Assembly: GCF_020621385.1 (NCBI RefSeq)
Contig: NZ_JAESVA010000007.1
Span: forward strand, 186,001 to 250,000
Direction of reading: 5' to 3'
DNA length: 64,000 nucleotides
DNA from: Acidisoma cellulosilyticum
GTDB taxonomy: Bacteria > Pseudomonadota > Alphaproteobacteria > Acetobacterales > Acetobacteraceae
Shown piece by piece: positions 1-8,343 of this stretch. How positions within the stretch are numbered: the first letter of the stretch is position 1; each line of letters opens with the position of its first letter. Under the pieces are notes generated by a model. It was not told the origin of the DNA, did no database searches, and saw nothing but the letters and a program-made list of their open reading frames with translations. Position numbers and translations under genes: made by a program.

Positions 1-47
1 GCCAGTACAAAACCTACCGCGTCTACGAGAAAACCCTCACGGCATGA
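1..47 (+). CDS. C-terminal end of an upstream gene (partial)
   Basis: An open frame (codon phase starting at base 3) enters from the left edge and reads QYKTYRVYEKTLTA before a TGA at 45-47. That stop overlaps the ATG of the next gene as ATGA, the usual sign of translational coupling inside an operon. Only 14 residues are visible, so no family can be assigned. By context it belongs to the same lipid-related operon as the nucleotidyltransferase that follows. Confidence 0.5.
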   Translation, partial: QYKTYRVYEKTLTA

Positions 48-823
48 CCGGCCCGGCCACACTGACGGCCCTGATTCTGGCCGGCAGCCGCGACGGGGCT
101 GCCGATCCGCTGGCGATCCAGGGTGGCGTCTCGCATAAGGCGCTGCTGCCCGTGGACGGCACGCCGATGGTGCTGCGGGTCATTCGCGCGCTGCAACAGA
201 GCCCTGCCGTCGGTCGAATAATCGTCGTCTGCGAGCGCAAGGATCTGCTCGATGACTTGCCCGAAGCCGCCTCTGTTGCGGTCCGTCACGCCGAGACTTC
301 ACCAAGCGCCAGTGTCGCTGCCGCTTTGGCAGAATTCGGCACGCCGTTGCTTGTGACGACGGCGGATCATGCGCTGTTGACGCCTGAGATCGTAAAATCT
401 TTTCTCTCCCTGGCGCCATCCAGTGCCGACGCTGTGGCCGCAGTGGCACGGTCGGAGATTATTTGCGCGGCTTACCCTGATACGCGACGCACATGGCTGC
501 GTCTGCGCGACGGGCTGTTCAGCGGCTGCAACCTCTTCCTGTTGCAGCACGAAAAAGCCAGTCTTGCCGTCGTTTTTTGGCGAAAATTGGAAGCCCATCG
601 GAAGCATCCCTGGACCATGGCGCGACTGATCGGTTTATCGGCGCTCGTCGGTTATGCATTCAAAACCTTGACAATGGACAAGGCAACTAGGCTTCTTAGC
701 CGTAGAAGTGGTGCTTCACTTGCGGTTATTACTCTTCCTTTCGCGGATGCGGCGGTCGACGTCGATAAACCCGCGGATCTCTTCCTTGTCGAAAGGACTC
801 TGGCGGCGCGACGTGCGGCCTGA
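44..823 (+). CDS. MobA-like NTP transferase domain protein
   Basis: 259 residues. The N-terminus has the nucleotidyltransferase signature: a hydrophobic strand then LAG (residues 10-13), followed by K-x-LLPVDGTPM (residues 32-42), which is the nucleotide-binding edge of the GT-A/MobA fold. A TTADHALL segment near residue 105 supplies the metal-binding Asp region. Such enzymes transfer NMP from an NTP to a small acceptor. The start overlaps the preceding stop (ATGA), and an acyl-AMP ligase follows 43 bp downstream, so a role in making an activated lipid head group is plausible. The acceptor cannot be told from sequence. MobA proper is less likely because of this operon and the divergent C-terminal half. 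Confidence 0.75.
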   Translation: MTGPATLTALILAGSRDGAADPLAIQGGVSHKALLPVDGTPMVLRVIRALQQSPAVGRIIVVCERKDLLDDLPEAASVAVRHAETSPSASVAAALAEFGTPLLVTTADHALLTPEIVKSFLSLAPSSADAVAAVARSEIICAAYPDTRRTWLRLRDGLFSGCNLFLLQHEKASLAVVFWRKLEAHRKHPWTMARLIGLSALVGYAFKTLTMDKATRLLSRRSGASLAVITLPFADAAVDVDKPADLFLVERTLAARRAA

Positions 824-866
824 GTTCTCCCTTATGTCAAACGTTGCTTAGTCTGGATCACCGAAT

Positions 867-2618
867 TTGGATCTCCATCTTTCGACTGGACCGACTCCCA
901 CGCTGAGCGGGCTTGCTCTGCGTGCCGGTGATTTCAGAACTTTGCCCGAAGCGCTCGACTATGCGGCGGAGGGTCTGACTGGTCTCAACTTCTACTCCGC
1001 GCAGGGCGAGCTCAGCGAAGCGCTCGGCTATCGCGGTCTGCGCCACGATGCGATCGATCTTGCCTATCGGCTGATGGGCCTGGGTCTCACCCGCGGCGAC
1101 AGCGTCGCGATCATCGCCGAGACCAGTCCGAATTTCGTGCGGATCTTTTTCGCCTGCCAATATGCGGGGCTGGTGCCCGTGCCGATGCCGCTGCCCTTCG
1201 CCTTCGGCGGGCGCGAGACCTATATCGCGCATATCGAGCGGCTGGCGGATGAGGCTGAAGCGCGCGCGCTTTTCGCCCCCACGACGCTGATTTCCTGGCT
1301 GGCGCCGATGGCCGAGGCCCGCAGCATGCGCCTGTGCGGCACCGTCGCCGATCTCGCGGAGATGGAGATACAGGACGTCGTCCTGCCGGAGATTAGGCCC
1401 GAGGATACCGCCTATCTGCAATTTTCCTCCGGCAGCACGCGCTTCCCGAAGGGCGTCGTCATCCAGCAGAAAGCGCTGATGGCCAATGCCGCCGGCATTT
1501 TGGCCCAGGGCATGGAAATCGGCCCGCAGGACCGTGCCGTCTCCTGGTTGCCGCTGTATCACGACATGGGTCTGGTCGGCTTCCTGCTCAGCCCGCTCTG
1601 CGGTCAGGTGACCGTCGATTTCATCGCGACGCAGGATTTCGCGCGCCGCCCGCGCCTATGGTTGTCTCTGATCTCCCAGAACCGCGGTACGGTGTCCTAT
1701 TCCCCGAGCTTCGGTTTCGATCTTTGTACCCGCCGCCAGCGGACCATCGACCGTGACAGCCTCGATCTGTCGACCTGGCGCATCGCGGGCATTGGCGGCG
1801 ATATGATCCGCCCGGCCGTGCTCTCCCAATTCGCCGATACCTTTGGCAGCTGCGGTTTCAAGCCGGAGGCTTTCCTGCCGAGCTACGGCATGGCCGAGGC
1901 GACGCTTGCCATCAGCTTCGCGCCGGTGGGCCTGGGCATCGAGACCGAGACGATCGATCTTGACCGGCTGGAGCAGGACGGACTGGCCATGCCGCCGCAG
2001 CAGGCGGACGCGCGGGCGCGCACCGTCGTTCACTGCGGCTTGCCGTTGAAGGGCCATAAGGTCGAGGTGCGCGGCCGTGACGGTGCCGTGCTGGGCGACC
2101 GCCAGGTCGGGCGCGTCTTCGCGCGCGGCCCCAGCATCATGCAGGAATATAAGGGCCGTCCGGTCGAGACGCTGGAAAGCCTGTCGGATGACGGCTGGCT
2201 GGAGACGGGCGACCTTGGCTACCGCATCGGCGAGACGCTGGTCATTACCGGCCGCGCCAAGGATCTGATCATCATCAACGGTCGCAATATCTGGCCGCAG
2301 GATCTGGAATGGACGGTGGAACGCGCCGTGCCGCAGGTCCGTACGGGCGATTGCGCCGCCTTCTCGATCGAAGAAAACGGCGGTGAAGTGCTGGTGGTGG
2401 CGGTCGAAGCCCGCGGCATTGCGGACGCCGCCGCCGGCAAGCTGCTGATCGAGGAAGTGCGCGGCGCTTTGGTCAGCTATCATGGTGTGGACAGCCGGGT
2501 CGTTCTCGTGCCGCCGGGCAGCCTGCCTTACACCTCCTCGGGCAAGCTCAGCCGTGCCAAGACGCGGCAGAGCTACCTGACAGCTGCGCTGCCGACCGTG
2601 GCCGCGATGGCGGCATGA
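867..2618 (+). CDS. fatty acyl-AMP ligase / acyl-ACP synthetase
   Basis: 583 residues, the usual length for FAAL-type adenylating enzymes. The ATP-binding loop SSGSTRFPKG lies near residues 187-196, YGMAEATL near 340, GWLETGDLG near 442 and the hinge/lysine region GRAKDLIIINGRNIWPQD near 465-482. The family activates a free fatty acid as acyl-AMP and loads it on an acyl carrier protein. The reading frame begins with TTG at 867; no in-frame ATG lies nearby and the Shine-Dalgarno is weak, so the start is uncertain. The stop overlaps the next ATG. Next to an NAD-dependent reductase this matches the Caulobacter acyl-ACP synthetase of ceramide synthesis (context inference). Confidence 0.88.
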   Translation: MDLHLSTGPTPTLSGLALRAGDFRTLPEALDYAAEGLTGLNFYSAQGELSEALGYRGLRHDAIDLAYRLMGLGLTRGDSVAIIAETSPNFVRIFFACQYAGLVPVPMPLPFAFGGRETYIAHIERLADEAEARALFAPTTLISWLAPMAEARSMRLCGTVADLAEMEIQDVVLPEIRPEDTAYLQFSSGSTRFPKGVVIQQKALMANAAGILAQGMEIGPQDRAVSWLPLYHDMGLVGFLLSPLCGQVTVDFIATQDFARRPRLWLSLISQNRGTVSYSPSFGFDLCTRRQRTIDRDSLDLSTWRIAGIGGDMIRPAVLSQFADTFGSCGFKPEAFLPSYGMAEATLAISFAPVGLGIETETIDLDRLEQDGLAMPPQQADARARTVVHCGLPLKGHKVEVRGRDGAVLGDRQVGRVFARGPSIMQEYKGRPVETLESLSDDGWLETGDLGYRIGETLVITGRAKDLIIINGRNIWPQDLEWTVERAVPQVRTGDCAAFSIEENGGEVLVVAVEARGIADAAAGKLLIEEVRGALVSYHGVDSRVVLVPPGSLPYTSSGKLSRAKTRQSYLTAALPTVAAMAA

Positions 2619-3562
2619 CGCTTCCGGTCGCGGCCCTTACGGGCGGCACCGGTTTCCTCGGTCGCTATATCGCCCAAGCCTTTGTCGCTGCCGGCTGGCG
2701 CATTCGTCTGCTGACGCGCGGCGCGCCCATTCACCCCATGCTGGAAGACCTGCCTCTGGATCTGGTTCTGGGCGGGTTGGACGATGCCCGCGCGCTGACC
2801 CAACTGGTCGCGGACGCGGATGTCGTCATCCACGGGGCAGGTCTTGTGAAAGCCCGCAGCCGGGCCGAATTCCTGTCCGTCAATCGTGACGGCGCGGCGC
2901 GGGTGGCGGCGATCGTCGCCCGTGCTCCGCAGTCCCCCCGCCTGGTCATGATCTCCTCTCTCGCCGCCCGCGCGCCGGCGCTGTCGCTTTACGCCGAGAG
3001 CAAACGGGCGGGGGAGGAGGCGGTCAGGGCCCTGCTGGATGAGACGCGCGGTATCATTCTTCGCCCCTCCGCCATCTACGGACCTTGGGACCGCGAAGGC
3101 TTGGCGATACTGCGTCTGGCCGCCGGCCGCTTTGCGCCGGCCATCGCCGCGCCCGAACCGCGCATTGCCATGATCCATGCGCGCGACGCGGCGGCGGCGG
3201 CGCTGGCTGTCGCGACGTCGGACAAGGCCCGTGGCACATACGACATCGCGGATGCGCGCTGGGATGGTTACGGCTGGCGGGAATTGCTGGGCGTCATCGG
3301 CGGCGCGCTGGGCCGTGCGCCGATTGCCTTGTCCATTCCGGATGCCGTTTTGCAGACAGCCGGCGCGATCAGCGACGGGTTTGCCGCATGGTCCGGTCAG
3401 GCCGCGATCTTCGGGCGCGGCAAGGTGCGGGAAATTCTGCATCGGGATTGGAGCATTGATCCCGCGAACCTTATCCCAGCCGATCTGTGGCAGCCGGTGA
3501 TCGATTTGGAGACCGGCATGCGAGAGACGGCCGCGTGGTGGCTCAGTACGAAGCGCCCATAA
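2615..3562 (+). CDS. NAD-dependent epimerase/dehydratase, candidate ceramide reductase
   Basis: 315 residues of the extended SDR family. The Rossmann motif GGTGFLG is at residues 10-16, and the catalytic Tyr-x-x-x-Lys is YAESK near residues 127-131. It overlaps the acyl-AMP ligase by ATGA, so the two are translated together. In Caulobacter a protein of this family next to the acyl-ACP synthetase (CerR) reduces 3-oxo-ceramide; I infer the same role here from family and order, not from a diagnostic residue. A generic sugar-nucleotide epimerase is the alternative. Its last 20 bp overlap the convergent gene ending at 3543. Confidence 0.8.
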   Translation: MTLPVAALTGGTGFLGRYIAQAFVAAGWRIRLLTRGAPIHPMLEDLPLDLVLGGLDDARALTQLVADADVVIHGAGLVKARSRAEFLSVNRDGAARVAAIVARAPQSPRLVMISSLAARAPALSLYAESKRAGEEAVRALLDETRGIILRPSAIYGPWDREGLAILRLAAGRFAPAIAAPEPRIAMIHARDAAAAALAVATSDKARGTYDIADARWDGYGWRELLGVIGGALGRAPIALSIPDAVLQTAGAISDGFAAWSGQAAIFGRGKVREILHRDWSIDPANLIPADLWQPVIDLETGMRETAAWWLSTKRP

Positions 3563-4661
3563 AACCCAGAATCGCGTCTGCGGCGCGGATGGTTGCGCCC
3601 TGACGTTCGCCGAGGGACGCCGCCGCAAGGTCTTCCTGCTTCGCCCGATACAACGCATGCCGCGCTGGCGCGGCGCGGATGGCTGGCATCAGGTCCTTCG
3701 GATCGTCGATGACATCGCCCAATTGCCAATGCGCGAAATTGGGATCGCCCTGCCATTTGATGCCATGGGCGTTCAGAAAGACGCAGGGGCGCGGCGTCGC
3801 CAGGAACTCATAGACCTGGCTGCTGACATCGCCGACATAGATATCGGCGGCACTCGTATAGGTCATGTCGAGCAGCCGGTCGGAACTGGTGTCGATCAGA
3901 ATGCGGTCCGTGCCGCGCGCTTCCCATGACGCGCGCAGGCCGGACTGCTGCCGGCGGAACATCTTCACATGCGGCGCGACGATGAGATTGAAGTCGTCCT
4001 GGGCCGCGAAATCATCCAGCATCGGCGCGATGAAACGCGACCAGGACGTCAGTTTCGGCGCCTTATGCGCGTTATAAAGCACGATCGGGCCGGTATCTTT
4101 GAATAACGGCGCCTGCGCCCGCTGCAACTGCGCGCAGACATCGAGTTTCACGGCGCCGACCATGGCATAGCCGTCCGGGGAGACGAGGGTCTGCTCCAGC
4201 ATGCGCTTGGCGATCTTCGGCCCGGCGACGAGCACGAAGTCGAAGCCCTTGGTGTGGTGGGTGAAGCCGCGCGCGCGATCCCCGAAACCATGCGGCAGCA
4301 GAATAAGCTTGGGATGCGTGATGCCCAGGCGCCGCGCGTAGCAAACCGTATCCTCGACCGCGAAGATGGCGTCATAGGCGTCAAGTTCGCTGTGATTGTC
4401 CCACATGGTCAGCATTTTGAACATGCCGAAGCGGCGCAGCGCGGTTTGCAGAAGGCGCGTCAGCCAGGACCCCTTCAGCCGGCGATAGGCCATGGGCTCT
4501 GCGCCATAGGCCTGCCTGATCCGTTCGAGGTGATGGGGCGATTGCGGGTCGTTGTAGTAGCTGACGACATCCACGCCCGGACGCCTGGCCAGTTCCAGCG
4601 CGATGGACGCGCCGTGATAGCATTGATAAGCCTCGGCAATGTAGAGAAAGGCGATCTTCAT
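3543..4661 (-). CDS. CDP-glycerol glycerophosphotransferase-like protein
   Basis: 372 residues with no signal peptide. The central and C-terminal parts resemble CDP-glycerol:poly(glycerophosphate) glycerophosphotransferases: LLPHGFGDRARG near residue 123, VAPHVKMF near 225, and TSAADIYVGDVSSQVYEF near 285. The last matches the family's conserved motif in which a Ser-Ser or Ser-Asp pair precedes a hydrophobic helix. The family transfers a glycerol-phosphate-like group from a CDP donor. It is convergent with the reductase (20-bp overlap) and divergent from the flippase, with only 48 bp between start codons. A surface or lipid-linked glycan role is likely; the substrate is unknown. Confidence 0.65.
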   Translation of the reverse strand: MKIAFLYIAEAYQCYHGASIALELARRPGVDVVSYYNDPQSPHHLERIRQAYGAEPMAYRRLKGSWLTRLLQTALRRFGMFKMLTMWDNHSELDAYDAIFAVEDTVCYARRLGITHPKLILLPHGFGDRARGFTHHTKGFDFVLVAGPKIAKRMLEQTLVSPDGYAMVGAVKLDVCAQLQRAQAPLFKDTGPIVLYNAHKAPKLTSWSRFIAPMLDDFAAQDDFNLIVAPHVKMFRRQQSGLRASWEARGTDRILIDTSSDRLLDMTYTSAADIYVGDVSSQVYEFLATPRPCVFLNAHGIKWQGDPNFAHWQLGDVIDDPKDLMPAIRAAPARHALYRAKQEDLAAASLGERQGATIRAADAILGFMGASY

Positions 4662-4709
4662 CTTGGCTCCTGTCTACAAACTCCCTGCGCCGCCTGGCAA
4701 CGGACGCTG

Positions 4710-6005
4710 ATGGCGCAGCAGTGGCGCGAGGGTTCGCTCGGGAAGGTCTTCGCCAATCTCGGCTGGCTTCTGGCCGGCAAGGGCGTCGGTGCCGTTCTCA
4801 GCCTCGTCTATCTGGCGCTCGCCGCCCGCACGCTGGGGCCGCGCGGCTTCGGTGAGTTCACGCTCATCACCGGTGGCGCGCAGGCGGTGGCGGCTTTTGT
4901 GAGTTTCCAGACCTGGCAGATCGTCGTCCGCTACGGATTGCCGCATCTGAAGGCGGGACGGGGCGAGGCGGCAGCGCGTCTCGCGAGTTTCTGTCTGATG
5001 CTCGATCTGGGCGGTGCGCTCGTCGGTTGCGTCGTCGCGACGCTCGCCGTCTGGCTGCTCGGCGACTGGCTGCGCTGGCCAAGGGGATTGGCCTGGGCCG
5101 GGCTCGGCTTCACCTTCGTCATTCTGCTGACCGTGCGCTCGACCGCTGTCGGCATTCTGCGCCTGCACGACCGCTTCGGTGTCGGGGCAAGTGCCGATGC
5201 GGTGACGCCGATCACCCGTTTCGTCGGTGCGCTGACGGTGGTGGCGGTTGGTTCTTCGGTTAGCGGGTTTCTGCTCGCCTGGACGGCCGGCGAAATTCTG
5301 ACGGCGGCCGCCTATTGGATTGCCGTGGGCCGCACGGTGCCGGGGCCGCTGGCCTGGCCCAGTCAGCGGCGGCTGCGTCTGGCGGTGCTGGAGAACAAGG
5401 GCATCTGGCGCTTTTCCTGGCTGACCAATCTCAACACCACGCTTGATGCCGGGGCGAAGCAGGCCGTGGTCCTATTGGTCGGCCTGGCCGCCGGGCCGGT
5501 CGGCGCCGGGCAGTATCGCTTGGCCTATCAGCTGACCCAGTCGCTGGCGCGGATTTCCGACATGGCGTCGCGCGCCATTTTCTCGGAACTCGCGCGCGCC
5601 CATGCCGCCGGCGGGCGAGAGGATTTCCGTCGTCTGATCCTGCGGGCGGTGAGCCTGGCGACCGGGGCCGGCACCGTCATCATGCTCATTCTGCTGATCG
5701 CGGGACGGCCCATTCTGGGTGTCATCGGCGGCGATGCCTATCGCGGCGTCTATCCGCTGCTGGTGCTGCTGGGCTTGGCATCGGCTTTCGACCTGGCGAG
5801 TGCCATTTTCGAGCCGGCACTGATCGCCATGGGGCGCGCGACCCAGGTGATTATCGCGCGCATTCTGTCCTGTCTGAGCCTTTTCGCGATCCTGGGTATC
5901 TTTCTGCCGCTATGGGGCACGCGCGGCGCGGCGGAAGCCGTTCTTGTCTCCTCGGCCATAGCGCTGCTGCTGTTCGCCACTGCATCCTGGCGTGCGATCC
6001 GCTAG
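4710..6005 (+). CDS. polysaccharide/lipid flippase, Wzx-type (MATE/MurJ superfamily)
   Basis: 431 residues from the ATG at 4710; the open frame extends much further upstream but that part runs antisense through the neighbouring gene and is not protein-like. About twelve hydrophobic segments span the protein, with the typical N-terminal LGWLLAGKGVGAVLSLVYLALAARTLGP pattern (residues 16-43 approximately) of O-antigen/LPS flippases. Such proteins move lipid-linked sugars across the inner membrane. Divergent start codons leave 48 bp for both promoters. It could export the product of the neighbouring glycerophosphotransferase-like protein; the cargo is not known. Confidence 0.8.
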   Translation: MAQQWREGSLGKVFANLGWLLAGKGVGAVLSLVYLALAARTLGPRGFGEFTLITGGAQAVAAFVSFQTWQIVVRYGLPHLKAGRGEAAARLASFCLMLDLGGALVGCVVATLAVWLLGDWLRWPRGLAWAGLGFTFVILLTVRSTAVGILRLHDRFGVGASADAVTPITRFVGALTVVAVGSSVSGFLLAWTAGEILTAAAYWIAVGRTVPGPLAWPSQRRLRLAVLENKGIWRFSWLTNLNTTLDAGAKQAVVLLVGLAAGPVGAGQYRLAYQLTQSLARISDMASRAIFSELARAHAAGGREDFRRLILRAVSLATGAGTVIMLILLIAGRPILGVIGGDAYRGVYPLLVLLGLASAFDLASAIFEPALIAMGRATQVIIARILSCLSLFAILGIFLPLWGTRGAAEAVLVSSAIALLLFATASWRAIR

Positions 6006-6041
6006 CCTCCGTCAGGTGTTTGACCGGAAGCTTGCCCTTTG

Positions 6042-6068
6042 TGTCGCCCGCGGCTTCATGCCGCGGGT
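6042..6068. repeat. REP-like palindrome
   Basis: A perfect 7-bp inverted repeat CCCGCGG / CCGCGGG encloses the loop CTTCATG and is preceded by TGTCG. The same core occurs at 57.4 kb and related forms at 19.7, 24.6, 28.0, 50.9 and 58.5 kb. It lies between convergent genes and could act as a transcript end. Confidence 0.7.
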
Positions 6069-6080
6069 CGGTGGCAGAGT

Positions 6081-6506
6081 CTAACCGCCCCGGCTGGCAT
6101 TGATCGTATAGCTGCAGATGGTTGCGTTATTGTCATAGGCAGCGCCGAGTTTCGCGGGCGTTTCCGGCACGGTTTCGCTGGCCGTCAGGTTATTGGCGAC
6201 GATGCTGCCGGTGACATGGGCGATTCCGCCGCCGTCCTGCATCGAGAGATTGCCGCTGGCATCGACCTGGCCGGCCAGTCGGTGGTGATGCGTCCAGGCC
6301 TCGCCATTCCTGACATGGATGGTGATCGACTTTGCTGTCTGGCCGCAGCCGGAAATGGCCATGGCGGGTGTGGAGAAGCCGGAATAGACGCCGTCATAGG
6401 TGCTGAGACCATCGGCGTGGGCGGGCAGCGATTGCGCCGCCAGGGTCATCGCCGCAGCGGCGATCGCGATCGGCAGGAGAAAGCGGTGCTTGGGGTGCTT
6501 GGTCAT
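6081..6506 (-). CDS. secreted hypothetical protein
   Basis: 141 residues. Residues 1-31 form a classical signal peptide: lysine/arginine-rich start, a hydrophobic alanine-rich core and an AHA cleavage motif before DGLSTYDG. The mature part is small, rich in Gly/Ala/Thr, with two cysteines (near residues 54 and 132) that could form a disulphide, and a run of beta-like strands. I do not recognise a named family. It stands alone: the repeat element begins just upstream of its start and the flippase is convergent. Periplasmic or extracellular location is supported; function is not. Confidence 0.7.
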   Translation of the reverse strand: MTKHPKHRFLLPIAIAAAAMTLAAQSLPAHADGLSTYDGVYSGFSTPAMAISGCGQTAKSITIHVRNGEAWTHHHRLAGQVDASGNLSMQDGGGIAHVTGSIVANNLTASETVPETPAKLGAAYDNNATICSYTINASRGG

Positions 6507-6521
6507 CGTTTGTCCTCGTCT

Positions 6522-6628
6522 TAGAGCAGATCACAGTCAGATGGAATCATCTGGCTGTGTGAAGATGCTCGCAAAAACAATAATCTGGAGCGGTATCCGT
6601 GAGCGTAAGCGAACGGGAAACGCTCTAG
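6522..6628 (-). repeat. 107-bp dispersed repeat, copy 1
   Basis: Reads on the minus strand from CTAGAGCGTTTCCCG to GATCTGCTCTAAG. It is roughly 85% identical by eye to the copy at 19548-19655. The second half folds into a hairpin (CACAG-x-CAGATG ... CATCTG-x-CTGTG). The left edge TAGAGCG provides the TAG stop of the glycosyltransferase gene. This type of element is common between genes in alphaproteobacteria. Confidence 0.88.
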
Positions 6629-7482
6629 AAGCGACCTTTGAAGCGGCGGGGGATTGGCAACAGACTCAGGCCGTGAATGCCAAGATCGATCTTATAGGTA
6701 TCTGTCTCTCGACCAAGCTGGCTGCCGATGGTTTGCTGCAGCAGGTTGCCGAGCGGCGGTCGTGCGGTATCGAGATCGGCGTCGCGGGCTTTGGGCAGAT
6801 TGGCGACATCGCGCACCAGTCTGAGCCAGGCCTCATCCGGCTGACGTTGATGCAGCCCGGCATGGTCGTTCGCCCAGGGCATCGCCCGCGTGCGGGCCAA
6901 GCGTGACAGACCGCGTTCGACATCGAAATAGCGCAGGTGGAACAGGTAAAGCTTGTCGAAGGCGAGCGGCGCGTCGACGCTGTGGAATCCCGGTACCCAG
7001 CGCATGGGTTCACGGATAAGGTTCGGCTTGCACAGCGCGGAATTGAACCAGACCCAACTCCGCTGATCACTGATCGGGCGGGCGAGGTCGATAGCCGGTT
7101 CGTCCTTTGCCAGATGCCAGACTTCCAACCCGATCGCATGCATCACCGGGCCGCGCATGGCGCGCGCCGCATCGGCCAGATTGCGATGATAGCGAGGGTC
7201 GGCGACCAGGATTTCGTCGATATCCGTGTAGAGCACGCAGTCGTATCGGCCGAGAAGCTCGGCGGCGAAATCGGAGATGAGTTTTGATCGCCAGTCATCA
7301 TCCTGCGGGCTGCGCGCTAGGCGGATGATGTTGACGACGCCCAGATCGTCAGTTGTTCCGTCATCTGACCCGTGGTCGATGACGAAGCAGTTCTCAGGCC
7401 CCACCTGGGCGCCGTAATGGCGGCGCCACAGATCCATGTAATCCGGCTCGTTATAGACCATGGTGACGGCAGCGAGCTTCAC
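6625..7482 (-). CDS. family 2-type glycosyltransferase
   Basis: 285 residues, cytoplasmic, GT-A fold. The N-terminus MVYNEPDYMDLW (from residue 8) and VIDHGSDDGT (near residue 34) form the nucleotide-sugar pocket; YTDIDEIL near residues 84-91 carries the metal-binding Asp-x-Asp. The family transfers a sugar from a nucleotide donor to an acceptor that cannot be told here. The TAG stop is supplied by the edge of the adjacent 107-bp repeat. The next gene upstream, a YmdB-type phosphodiesterase, lies 33 bp away in the same direction, so they may be co-transcribed. Confidence 0.78.
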   Translation of the reverse strand: MKLAAVTMVYNEPDYMDLWRRHYGAQVGPENCFVIDHGSDDGTTDDLGVVNIIRLARSPQDDDWRSKLISDFAAELLGRYDCVLYTDIDEILVADPRYHRNLADAARAMRGPVMHAIGLEVWHLAKDEPAIDLARPISDQRSWVWFNSALCKPNLIREPMRWVPGFHSVDAPLAFDKLYLFHLRYFDVERGLSRLARTRAMPWANDHAGLHQRQPDEAWLRLVRDVANLPKARDADLDTARPPLGNLLQQTIGSQLGRETDTYKIDLGIHGLSLLPIPRRFKGRF

Positions 7483-7515
7483 AGTCTTCGGTCTCCGTCG
7501 TCCTGGGACAAGCGT

Positions 7516-8334
7516 TCAGGTGAGGTCGGGAAAGCTCTGCGACAGGCGGCCGCCCTGGCGGAGGGGCGCGATGCGGCGGGCAAGGCCGGTTGCGTCATCC
7601 GTCTCGACAAAGACACCGCAGATGGTCGCCGGACCGTCCGCCGGCTGCAAGCGCTCCCCCGGCATCTTGCGCCAGAAACGCTCGGCCGCGCCGGCCTTCG
7701 CCATGCCGATGACGCTGTCATAGGACCCGCACATGCCGGCATCCGTCATATAGCCGGTGCCCTTTTCCAGGATCTGGTAATCCGCGGTCGGCACATGGGT
7801 ATGGGTCCCCACGACGAGAGACAGCCTTCCGTCGAAACTATGCCCGAAGGCTTCCTTCTCGCTGGTCGCCTCGCCATGGAAATCGACGATGGCGGCCTGG
7901 ATATTGGCGCCGAGCTTGTGGCGGCTGAGCAATTCGTCGGTCGCGCGGAAGGGACAGTCGAGCGCATCCATGAACAGCCGGCCCATGGCATTGACGATCA
8001 GCGCGCGCCGGCCATCGGCCAAGGTGAGTATCACGCTGCCGGCGCCGGGCGTGCCGGCGGGGAAATTGATCGGCCGGATGACCCGCTTTTCAGTCGCGAT
8101 ATAGGGGATGATCTCGCGCCGGTCCCAGGCATGATTGCCGAGCGACACCACATCCGCCCCGGCCTCGAAGAACGCGCGGGCCATTTCCGGCGCGAGGCCG
8201 AAGCCGTGAGAGGCGTTCTCTCCGTTGACGATGACAAGGTCGAGGCGCAGCCGGGCCCGATAGTCGGGCAGGGCGGCGGTCACCGCGTCCCGCCCGCCAC
8301 GGCCGATGACGTCGCCTAAAAAAAGAATACGCAT
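7516..8334 (-). CDS. YmdB-family metallophosphoesterase
   Basis: 272 residues, the normal length for the TIGR00282/YmdB family. Metal ligands are visible in order: LGDVIGRGGR (Asp near residue 8), NGENASHG (near 39-46), LGNHAWD (near 66-72) and the late HTHV (near 178). In Bacillus the family hydrolyses cyclic nucleotides (2',3'-cAMP phosphodiesterase activity). It is followed by the glycosyltransferase and preceded, 9 bp away, by the 5-formyl-THF cyclo-ligase gene, so it is probably part of the zapA-fthC transcription unit. This neighbourhood (fthC-ymdB) is frequent in alphaproteobacteria. Confidence 0.88.
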   Translation of the reverse strand: MRILFLGDVIGRGGRDAVTAALPDYRARLRLDLVIVNGENASHGFGLAPEMARAFFEAGADVVSLGNHAWDRREIIPYIATEKRVIRPINFPAGTPGAGSVILTLADGRRALIVNAMGRLFMDALDCPFRATDELLSRHKLGANIQAAIVDFHGEATSEKEAFGHSFDGRLSLVVGTHTHVPTADYQILEKGTGYMTDAGMCGSYDSVIGMAKAGAAERFWRKMPGERLQPADGPATICGVFVETDDATGLARRIAPLRQGGRLSQSFPDLT

Positions 8335-8343
8335 GAAGTCCCT

